This document shows, in pieces, positions 1-8,200 of a DNA stretch of 54,057 bases. The stretch is from a virus. How positions within the stretch are numbered: position 1 is the first letter of the stretch; every line of letters begins with the position of its first letter. Position numbers and translations under genes: made by a program. The DNA is taken from positions 1 to 54,057 of the IMG/VR virus record IMGVR_UViG_3300048930_000256; one strand, written 5' to 3'. Below the pieces are notes generated by a model, which was not told the DNA's origin, did not search any database, and saw nothing but the letters and a program-made list of their open reading frames with translations.

Positions 1-127
1 CTAGCCCGCTTTGGGATGCTATACAGCTCACCGCCAGTAGAAAGCCCGAGCTGCTGAAAACAAGAATCTATCGGTGTTGCTGCTGCTGGGTCGTCCCAAA
101 TCTTTGCTGCAATTCCTTGGCCGTCTA
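1..127. repeat. Terminal direct repeat, left copy
   Basis: These 127 bases are identical to the last 127 bases (53931-54057). An exact overlap of this length is what an assembler leaves when it closes a circle, so the molecule is circular or circularly permuted with a unit of 53,930 bp. The repeat lies inside a continuous reading frame, so it is probably not a physical terminal repeat. Confidence 0.95.
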
Positions 128-239
128 CACATTGAAGGCCACCAACGGGAGCGAGCTTGGCATTAAGTTCAAGTCTTCGAGTCACTGGGTCTACCAGTGA
201 GGATATCGAGCAGGTGTCATTTATGCACGGTGCAGACAC
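1..239 (-). CDS. Virion-associated protein, 5' part of a gene crossing the join
   Basis: A GTG start at 237-239 follows a strong AGGAGG ribosome site. The frame runs open through base 1 and continues from 53930 down to a TAA at 53264, giving a 301-residue protein when the circle is closed. The N-terminus carries two cysteines (SAPCINDTC). The gene lies between small tail genes and the tail collar gene, so a tail-tip or fibre-associated role is inferred. I do not recognise the family. Confidence 0.8.
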   Translation of the reverse strand, partial: MSAPCINDTCSISSLVDPVTRRLELNAKLAPVGGLQCVDGQGIAAKIWDDPAAATPIDSCFQQLGLSTGGELYSIPKRA

Positions 240-269
240 TATGTTCCTCCTAATTATTAGCTATGGAGT

Positions 270-620
270 TTACCCAAAGCTGCGCACGACAATTTCTTCG
301 CCGGTTTGTCCAGAGCGTACCCTTGCTTCATTCATAGAGGAAAAGCCAACATCTCCAACATAATAGAGTGTTTTAGAGTACCGCTCTGGTAGGGTGTATG
401 TGTTGCCGGAAAGCTGCGCAAGAACGCCAGTGTCAATCAATTCTTGAACGCCGGAGCCTCTAACATACTTCGTCGCTCCAGCAGCTTGCCCGCCGGCAGA
501 CTGAAGGAACGTCACCCGTATAACTTCTGGCTCTGGTTCGCCGAATACAATAGCATTGTTTCTGGTAGCGCCAGCTCTTGAACCGCCGCCTCCACCGCCG
601 CAGCTTCCGCACCTTGCCAT
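270..620 (-). CDS. Small Cys/Gly-headed virion protein, unknown function
   Basis: This 116-residue protein starts two bases after the stop of the preceding gene. It opens with a CGSC cluster followed by a run of six glycines, then has a mixed alpha/beta-like body without a recognised motif. Its place between the collagen-like fibre gene and the join-spanning gene suggests a minor tail or fibre-associated part. The Cys-x-x-Cys head resembles the N-terminal cysteine clusters of three other proteins in the late block. Confidence 0.75.
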   Translation of the reverse strand: MARCGSCGGGGGGSRAGATRNNAIVFGEPEPEVIRVTFLQSAGGQAAGATKYVRGSGVQELIDTGVLAQLSGNTYTLPERYSKTLYYVGDVGFSSMNEARVRSGQTGEEIVVRSFG

Positions 621-622
621 TG

Positions 623-862
623 CTACAGTACCTCTGCCATTCCCTGCGCGACAAGGCCGTTGATGAGCTTGTCTGTGCCGTCATGAAGAACTACGTCGCC
701 CTTGACATATTGATTCACATTAGCCTTGATAACAACTCGAACAATGGTATCTACTTCAGATTCTTCTTCAGCCGCATCGTCATCGATTGTCATGCCAAGA
801 GATTCTGCAACTTCCTTTAGTGGAATAATGTCTTTCCACTCGCCGCTATCTTCGTGTTCCAT
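623..862 (-). CDS. Small late-operon protein, unknown function
   Basis: This is a 79-residue acidic protein. I chose the ATG at 860-862 because a run of five G lies just before it at good spacing. A TTG 39 bases upstream in the same frame has no comparable site. An acidic run (DDDAAEEESE) lies in the N-terminal half and the C-terminal half looks like a compact beta domain (NQYVKGDVV). The family is unknown. It sits directly downstream of the tail-fibre gene, and a 71-base gap (863-933) separates them. Confidence 0.7.
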   Translation of the reverse strand: MEHEDSGEWKDIIPLKEVAESLGMTIDDDAAEEESEVDTIVRVVIKANVNQYVKGDVVLHDGTDKLINGLVAQGMAEVL

Positions 863-933
863 TTTTCGCCCCCATCGTGTTATGTTTTGTATTCTGCCCA
901 AAGCGTATCATTCCTACTCGTATCTTGCTAATT

Positions 934-2796
934 CTAATAATGAACAGTGACTATGCAAAGGCCGCCGGCTCCAACCCCTCCAGTATATCCAGTCGCTACA
1001 GCGGTGGCAGCTCCAGAGCCGCCGCTTCCTTCTGATTGACCGTTCCTGCCAACGCCAGATATCTCGCTCTTTCTTGTATTCGCGCCGCTCATGGCAGCGC
1101 CGCCGCCGTATGCTGCAAGCGCAGCCACGCCAGCAATTATACGACCATTTCCACCATCACTACCGCGAAGAAGAGTTGTCCCGGTCGTGCCAATTCCGCC
1201 AGCTCCGCCAAGGGCGACATCGTTGCCAGTGGTCCTAGTAGCCATACCGTTGCCACCAGAGCCGCCAGTTGCTATACAGTGAGCGCCGAAAGATGTCGTT
1301 CCGCCTGTGCCGCCATTGCCGCCAGTTGCGCTACCAGCAGTTCCACCAGCACCGACTGTTATAGTTTCGCTAACCCCGAGGCTTGCTACAGGAATAATGG
1401 CGCGAGCATAACCGCCACCGCCACCACCTGCGCCCTCTGCTTGTCCAGAGCCTGTTGAGTTTACGCCGCCACCACCGCCGCCAGCACCAAATGTTTCAAT
1501 GGTCACGCCAGTCATTCCGGGGTACGATGCCTTTGTGAATGAGTGTGGAGAGCCGGAGGTAGTGTAATTCAGGAGTGTTGGAACCGTAGTGGTGCCAGTG
1601 TCTCCCTTATCACCAGTGCGAACAAACTGCACGGTGCATGGGTCGTTGTTTACAAACGTGCCATTCGATGCAATCTGTACTACAGTGAATTGCCTGTATG
1701 TACCAACATCGGTCTGCGCTGCTGTGATATGCAGCACTTTCAATGTTGATGGAGTGGTCGCACTACGGATTATCAGATGCCCGCGAACAGAGCTGGTAGA
1801 GTCGTCCCACACATCAAGGAACGATGCAATGTTTACTGCATCGTTATCAGTCTCGCTTATTCGCAGCGTAGTGTTTCCGGCATTAAGTTTTAGCTTGCCG
1901 GTGCCCGGGTCTCCAGTGCCAGTGTCAGTGTTGTATTGGTATCTAACGCCAGCATCAAATCCTGTAGCGCCAGTGGGACCTGCCGGCCCCGTGGGTCCCG
2001 TAGGCCCTGCCGGTCCAGTCGGACCTGTTGCCCCCGTAGTACCAGTATCCCCTTTATCACCTGTCCTGTAAAATGCAACAGCGCAGTTCTCGTTGTTAGC
2101 AAAGGAACCGCTGCTTGCAAGCTGGTTTACGGTGAACTGCCTGTATGTACCGGAGTCAGTCTGTGTTGCTGTTATTTCTAGTGCCTTGAAAACTCCGGGG
2201 TTATCAGCGCTTTGCACAATGATATACCCGCGTGATGTTGATGTAGAGTCATCCCATACATCGAGGAAGCCTGCGATAAGTGCGCTGGTATTATCAGTTT
2301 CGCTTATGCGAAGCGTTGTATTACCACCATTGAGTTTCAGCTTCCCAGTGCCGGGGTCGCCTGTTCCAGTGTCCGTATTGTACTGATACAGGAATCCCGC
2401 GTCGATACCATCTGCTCCAGTGGCGCCAGTCGGTCCAGCGGGGCCGGTGGGACCAGCGGGGCCTGTAGCTCCGGTAGCACCAGTAGGACCGGTAGCACCA
2501 GTAGGACCGGTAGCACCAGTAGGACCGGGAGGACCAGCGGGGCCAGTAGCTCCGGCAGGGCCAGTTGCTCCATCTGCTCCAGCGGGGCCTTGTGGCCCGG
2601 GAGGACCCTGCTCTCCCCCTCCGCCAGTTCCGCTAGTAGAGCCATCTGGATTGACAACAAGCAGCTCGCCATTCGTGCTTTCTGCCCATGTAAAATCATC
2701 TGGGAGTACAGAGCGGTTGATAGACTTTTTGAGCTGCTTAATAGCATCCCAAATAGATTGGAACTCATTGCCTATGGCGTCCCTAGGATTTCCCAT
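934..2796 (-). CDS. Tail fibre with collagen-like repeats and glycine-rich tip
   Basis: About 620 residues. Order: a short helical N-terminus, a long Gly-X-Y collagen-like stretch (about 60-135), a first beta module (about 135-250), a short second collagen stretch, a near-duplicate of the module (about 285-410), and a glycine-rich C-terminal domain (about 430-620) with GGGGGG runs and ITVGAGG-like motifs. Both modules begin with the same [19 protein letters not shown] string. Glycine-rich C-termini of this kind are known at receptor-binding fibre tips, so receptor recognition is inferred. ATG at 2796 is preferred; a TTG at 2811 is possible. Confidence 0.88.
   Translation of the reverse strand: MGNPRDAIGNEFQSIWDAIKQLKKSINRSVLPDDFTWAESTNGELLVVNPDGSTSGTGGGGEQGPPGPQGPAGADGATGPAGATGPAGPPGPTGATGPTGATGPTGATGATGPAGPTGPAGPTGATGADGIDAGFLYQYNTDTGTGDPGTGKLKLNGGNTTLRISETDNTSALIAGFLDVWDDSTSTSRGYIIVQSADNPGVFKALEITATQTDSGTYRQFTVNQLASSGSFANNENCAVAFYRTGDKGDTGTTGATGPTGPAGPTGPTGPAGPTGATGFDAGVRYQYNTDTGTGDPGTGKLKLNAGNTTLRISETDNDAVNIASFLDVWDDSTSSVRGHLIIRSATTPSTLKVLHITAAQTDVGTYRQFTVVQIASNGTFVNNDPCTVQFVRTGDKGDTGTTTVPTLLNYTTSGSPHSFTKASYPGMTGVTIETFGAGGGGGGVNSTGSGQAEGAGGGGGGYARAIIPVASLGVSETITVGAGGTAGSATGGNGGTGGTTSFGAHCIATGGSGGNGMATRTTGNDVALGGAGGIGTTGTTLLRGSDGGNGRIIAGVAALAAYGGGAAMSGANTRKSEISGVGRNGQSEGSGGSGAATAVATGYTGGVGAGGLCIVTVHY
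2473..2526. repeat. Three tandem 18-bp repeats in collagen-like region
   Basis: Three exact head-to-tail copies of an 18-bp unit encode Gly-X-Y triplets of the fibre gene on the minus strand. The surrounding sequence contains degenerate copies. Exact tandem copies can expand or contract by slippage in steps of six residues without breaking the frame. Confidence 0.9.
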
Positions 2797-2812
2797 CTCT
2801 CGCCTAAACAAC

Positions 2813-3895
2813 CTACGCCTCCTCTTCTGTATCTATGAAGCCGCCGCTGTCATCATCAGCAGTTATACCCTCAACCTGCGCAAGCGTACCAATAGGCTGC
2901 AAGCTTATGCCTATCGTTTGTACGCCGGCAGCAACATCAACATCGACAGAACCAAGCCTGAAATCCTGTGTCTGCGCGTAGCATAGGTTCTCGAATTCAA
3001 GTGAGACAATTCTGCCGGGAATAAGTTCTTTTACATCAATAGCACCCTGCCGCAAGGTAAGAGCATCGCCAGCCCTAACAACCCTAGGGACAACGCCGCT
3101 GGTAAAGTCGTACCGAGAGCGGGCGGTAGCCGCTGCTGTGGCGTTCGAGTTGATTGACTCATCGAATACTAAGTCTTGCACAAGCGGGTAAATCTCTGAG
3201 CCTGACACAATGCCCGGAGGGTACTGCCCAACAACAGAGCGGGCGCCCTCAACTATCACTTGGTTAGCGAACAGCTCTCCGGCCTTTCTAAGAACAATAT
3301 CGCCAGAGAAGTCGTCACTGCCAAGCGTAAGCCTTTCACCAAAAGCTAGTGTGCCAACATACATCTGGTTGCCGATAACAGTCACATCAACCGCTGCATC
3401 CATAAGCTCTTTCAGAATGAACCAAACGATTCGCTTCTGCGTATTAGGATAGCGACGAGATGCTATGACGCCAGTAGCGCTAGTGATAATCTCAACAGGA
3501 ATAGGGCTATACTGCATAGCATTATCCCAAAGCTCTTTGAAGTGGATAGCCTCGTCCTGCTTTTTCTCGTATGGCTGTTGCAGCACCCTGCGCCTAGCCC
3601 ATGAAAGCATATCCTCTGCTTCAACAACGACAGTAGACCTACCGTACTCAACGGCTGTGATTGGTCCAGACCAGACTATATTGTTGTCTAGTAGTATCTC
3701 TAGGTTGTCGGCAAGCGGCTCGATGTCTCCCAGTAGTGAGCAGCAATCAGGGTCGTTGAGCGTATGAACTATCTTCGCCTTGGAAATCTCATCGTTGCGC
3801 CTACCCCAGCTAATGCTTTGTATTGTGTATGGGGCTACGCCAATAGCAGCGCCCCTAACGCCGTACCTGACCTCGTATGAAAAATCGCAATCCAA
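2813..3895 (-). CDS. Minor tail protein, probable tail-tip or hub component
   Basis: This 360-residue protein starts at a TTG that abuts the TAA of the upstream gene, which suggests translational coupling. The sequence ([27 protein letters not shown]) has the look of actinophage minor tail proteins similar to Gp37-like tail proteins, but that assignment is by general resemblance only. It lies between a cysteine-rich tail protein and the fibre, as expected for a tail-tip part. The C-terminus ends in an acidic tail. Confidence 0.75.
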   Translation of the reverse strand: MDCDFSYEVRYGVRGAAIGVAPYTIQSISWGRRNDEISKAKIVHTLNDPDCCSLLGDIEPLADNLEILLDNNIVWSGPITAVEYGRSTVVVEAEDMLSWARRRVLQQPYEKKQDEAIHFKELWDNAMQYSPIPVEIITSATGVIASRRYPNTQKRIVWFILKELMDAAVDVTVIGNQMYVGTLAFGERLTLGSDDFSGDIVLRKAGELFANQVIVEGARSVVGQYPPGIVSGSEIYPLVQDLVFDESINSNATAAATARSRYDFTSGVVPRVVRAGDALTLRQGAIDVKELIPGRIVSLEFENLCYAQTQDFRLGSVDVDVAAGVQTIGISLQPIGTLAQVEGITADDDSGGFIDTEEEA

Positions 3896-5275
3896 TTACG
3901 ATAGCCACCTTCGGTATTTCGCTATTGTTGCTACAGAGCGAGACTTACCAGCACCAGTCTTAAGCTGCGTATTCGACTTATCCCATTCTACACATGCAAC
4001 CATTGGTGCGCAGCTTGTCACAAGTGGGAAGAGCTTCCCTCTAGCCGTGTCAATCTGGTATGGGAACGGAGTGCATTTTCCATCGCAAGACATGAAGACC
4101 CTATTGGAGCGCCCGTCTATGGTAAGCGTTGCGTTTGATGGTATGTATGGAATCTTGATTTCAAAGCGCGGGCTTGGCCGCGAAGCGCACCACGCATCGT
4201 ATGATTCCTCATCGTCGATACACTCTAGCTCATCTGGGTTATCGTAGATTGACACAGTGACATTGCGTAGGCCAAGTTCTGTGAAGGCTATGCCATCAGC
4301 GTCTTCAGCTGTATCAAACCCACTGAATATGTCAATCTTAAGTGCGGTATCATAGCCAGCCGCGCCAATGTCGTTCACGCAGCAGCATTGCACAATCTTC
4401 TCCAGAGGCTCACAGAAACAGCTTGAAGGTGTGATTGTAGTCGGAGTAGGAGCAGATGCCGAGAAACAGGTACACAGCGGGTCTGTGATACATCTATCGC
4501 AGGCCGGCTTAGGTTCATTGCAGCACTCATCGCGGCAGAACGATGACCAGTCGAAGCACCTAGTAAATGCCTCTGGGTCTGCTACCTGTGTGCAGGCAAC
4601 GTCTTCACAGCCAAAGCTATAAGGTGATTCGGATTGAATAACGACGTTTACCTTCTGCGCTACACACGAGCAGGTGTCAAAGAATTCTTCTGGAAGAATC
4701 TTGATGCCATCGACAACGCCAGAGCTTTCCCATGACCTAAGACCAGTATCACAGCCTTCAGAGTCGTCGCAGCTACGGCGAAGCGTTAGCCGGTTCCCAT
4801 AACATGCGCCGCACGGGTCTTGGTCACAAATGCAAAGCTCGGTCTCAAATACTCTTCGCAGCCATTCGATGCCATAGTCTTGACCACGACATGAGGTAGA
4901 CAGGACAAGCATCTCAATGGTCATTGAGCGGCCTGCAAGACTCGCCCTGTTAAGAATTGTGCCTACATCAAAAGCTGGCACAGGCTCCCTACGAATGGTG
5001 GAGTCTGAGGCGCCCTCAACTTTGAGAATCATAGCGCCAAGGAATTCTGTTGATGCGCTATCGTTCGGGTCGTACCAAGGAGCTGGGTCTTCCTCTGGGC
5101 TGACAGGCGGAGTATTCATGTCATCAAGCGGGCATGAACACTCCAGCATCTCTGGCCGGCAATCTTCTGGGTACATGTCGTTCTCACACGCCCACTTATG
5201 GTAAGCGTATGTTCGGGCATTGTCGGCAAATACAGCGCAACCATATTGAGCAAAGCTATGACGAGTTGTTGTCAT
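3896..5275 (-). CDS. Very cysteine-rich minor tail protein
   Basis: This 459-residue protein lies directly after the tape measure gene, the usual place for distal-tail or tail-tip proteins. I count about 35 cysteines (7-8%), mostly in the middle third, in patterns such as CICDQDPCGAC, CRDECCNEPKPACDRC and CCC. The flanks look like ordinary beta-rich tail domains. The cysteines could form disulfides in the mature tail or bind metal; nothing in the sequence decides this. ATG start with a weak AGG ribosome site. A tail role is inferred from position. Confidence 0.8.
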   Translation of the reverse strand: MTTTRHSFAQYGCAVFADNARTYAYHKWACENDMYPEDCRPEMLECSCPLDDMNTPPVSPEEDPAPWYDPNDSASTEFLGAMILKVEGASDSTIRREPVPAFDVGTILNRASLAGRSMTIEMLVLSTSCRGQDYGIEWLRRVFETELCICDQDPCGACYGNRLTLRRSCDDSEGCDTGLRSWESSGVVDGIKILPEEFFDTCSCVAQKVNVVIQSESPYSFGCEDVACTQVADPEAFTRCFDWSSFCRDECCNEPKPACDRCITDPLCTCFSASAPTPTTITPSSCFCEPLEKIVQCCCVNDIGAAGYDTALKIDIFSGFDTAEDADGIAFTELGLRNVTVSIYDNPDELECIDDEESYDAWCASRPSPRFEIKIPYIPSNATLTIDGRSNRVFMSCDGKCTPFPYQIDTARGKLFPLVTSCAPMVACVEWDKSNTQLKTGAGKSRSVATIAKYRRWLS

Positions 5276-8200
5276 CTACCTGCTAACCCCCTGTACCTGT
5301 GACCTTATTCTAGCATCGAGTAGCGATACTATCGTAGCAGGGTCATTAGAATTTGTATTGACAACAATCTGCCGGTTGTCATTCACCATAGACCCCGGCT
5401 GACCAACAGCTCCACCAGAGTTATTAAGCGCATCGATAAGGTTGCGCAAATCCTTGGCAGAAATGACAGAGCCGTTTGTCGATGGTACGAACAGTTCCCT
5501 GCCGCGCTCGCCAACCGTGTACGGGGTCATGGCGTTTACTTTGCCGCCCTGCGCCCTGAAGTTTCCTCCGCCATACTGCTTCAGATACTTCATGACCTTT
5601 GCAACATACGCGATGGTTTCGCCAAACGATGAGAGTGCAATTGCAGCGTTGCCCGGCCCGGCGTTATACGCAGCAAGAGCCATAGGGATATTACCGTTGA
5701 AAGCTTTGAGCTGCTGCTTGATGTACTTAGCGCCGCCGATAGCGTTCTGGAATGGGTCAAGGATATTGTTCACGCCGAGGCTTGCGGCGGTGGCCGGCAT
5801 AAGCTGCATGAGGCCGCGAGCGCCAGCAGGAGAGCCGGCATTAGGATTGAATGACGACTCTGCCCGAGCTATAGCGGCGAGCAGGTTGAAATCTACGCCA
5901 GTGACTTTAGCAGCGTTGGCAAGCGCATCCTCGACCTGCTTTGAGGCTCCGGCAATGTCAGCCATCATCTTCTCATTGCCACGTATCCATCCAAGGTGAA
6001 GGTGGTCATAGTGGCCAGATGATTGCCACAAGACTTCATCGAAGAACTTGCCTTGGTATTTCCGTGCCCACGCCGCTGCACTTGACAGCTCGCCGAATGT
6101 GTTGCCACCGCCAAGGCCGTAGTCCATAGCAAGGCCCTGTACGTGCAGGGAGTTTGCAGCCCCACCGATAGCAGCGTTGTATGCTGGGTTGTTGTACCGA
6201 CGCATCTGGCTTGCAATGTTCGGGGTAATGCCAAACATTTTGCCGATAGCAACAGCCTGCGCGATAGTGTCTTCCATGCCTGTGGACTGACCAATGCCAC
6301 CAGCAGCAAAGCCTAGCGTTCCTGCTATAGGAGCAATGTCGGCAAAGAATTCCTGCGGGTCAAAGTCAAGGTCTGCTCCGGCATTTCCAATAAGGAATTC
6401 CGCAGACATCTCTTTGAATAACTTGTCTGGAATTGTGTGCTTGGCAAGGTCAGGCCCTACACTCTTTACCCATCCCTTGACTTCACCAAAGCCGTCTTCA
6501 AGACCGCGCTTAAATCCGTGCATCATAGCTTCACCGGCAGGGCGTAGCAATTGCTTGTCGTATGAGATTGGGCCTTTGTTATTCTTAATCCATGTAGCAA
6601 TACTCTTGACGAATGGCTGAACCTCTTTCATCCAGACATCTTTGATTCCGTCCCTGAATCCGAGCATGACTTGTGTGCCTGCGTATGCGGCTGCAACCTT
6701 GCCCTTCTTCAGTGTATCGGTAGCGCCGTTAAGCGCGGCGCGGGCAGCAGACCTAGCTCTACCAGCGGCAAGGCGCATACCAGCAGCAAAGCCGCCAGCG
6801 ATAGCCATACCAGCAGCAAACGCAGATGCGGTAGCGATAGGCGTCCATAGCACGATGCCAGCAGATAGTCCGAGAACGCTTTCACGCCCGCGCTTCTTCA
6901 TGAGGCCGGACGGTGATTTGATTTGCATGTACCGCGTGAACGAGCTATCAAAGACGTTCGCCATTGTCACGCCAGCTTTTTTCGCTGTAGGCTCTGATGC
7001 CTTAGTTCCTGCTAGAAGCCCCTGCGCAGATTGCTGTGCGTACTTAAAGAAGTTCTCTTTTGCTCTTCTCGGAACAACAGCCCTAGATTGTATGGCCGCT
7101 GTCTGCTTGGCAAGGTTGCCAATTGCTATTTCTATATTAGCCTTAGTTCTAACAAACCCATCTCCGCCGAACAGGAACTGGTTCTGCATACTAGCGGTTG
7201 CTTTGTTATACAGCTCTCTCTGCGCTGCTGTGAGTTCACCTACTAGAGCTGGGTCTCTAATAGCGTCCCTAACAGCTTTGATTTGCGGCTCTACTATCGA
7301 GCGCGGAGAGAATGGAGCCTTAGCATTACCAAGATTCTGTCCACCAATAGACACCCGAAGCTCTAGTGGGCTTTGCTGTATGAAGCTTCTCGCAGCCTTT
7401 ATCTCGGCGTCAATCTTTTTTAAGAGCTGATTGCGCTGGTTCTTTGGAAGGCCGAGCGTAAGAATTGTATTGCGCTCTTTCTGAAGAACCTGTATCTGTC
7501 CAAGAACCGTTTGAACGGCTTCTTGATTAAGCCTTGGTGAGAACGCAAGGCCACTCTCCATCTTCTTGTTGAATTCAGAGAATGTGAACTGCCTAATCTC
7601 ATCCAGACGCTTTGTCTGTAATTGCGAAAGCTTTTCACTGGCTTTAAGCTGGCCAATACCAAGGAGCGAGCGGAGGCGTTCACCCTCAGCATTTTTCAAA
7701 GAAGCCTTGGCGTATAGGTCTACCAGCTTCTTAGTTTCGTTGTTTACGCCAGCAATAGTCTTTGATGCAAGGGTATTAGCTGTACTCTTCTCAATCTCTT
7801 TGTTAGTTTCTTTGAGCTGCTTATTCAGCTCTTTCACGCTATCCTTGCTCTGCTTGAAAGCATCATTAAGCTTGTTCGCTGCTTCATCTGACTTGAAAAG
7901 ACTGTCGCTTGCACTCTTTAGCTCAGAGCGAATATCCTTTATCATGCCGCCGATTTTAGGAATACGTTCAAGCGGTTTGAGTGATTCTCTTACAACATCA
8001 AGTATGAAGCCCGGTATGGCCTTGAACGGTGCAGACAGGTAGTCGAACATGCTGCCGCCGATAAGCTTGATGCCTTCGAGGAAGTCGCCGCCAAGTATTG
8101 CCTTCACTCCACGAGTGAACTTACCTATAGCCCCGAGTGTTGAGCCGACAAACCTACCAACAGCTCTGCCAAACGCAAAGAACGCTCTTCCCATGAATGA

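Noticed and set aside
1-127. Physical terminal repeats of the packaged genome
   Set aside because: The repeat lies inside a continuous gene and has a length typical of assembler overlap, so it more likely reflects circular assembly than real genome ends.
2420-2600. Repeats resembling a CRISPR array
   Set aside because: The units are contiguous 18-bp coding repeats without spacers, inside a Gly-X-Y reading frame.
1036-2986. Several plus-strand ORFs opposite the fibre gene with Pro/Val/Gly repeats
   Set aside because: They are reverse-complement reflections of the collagen-like and glycine-rich coding repeats on the minus strand.
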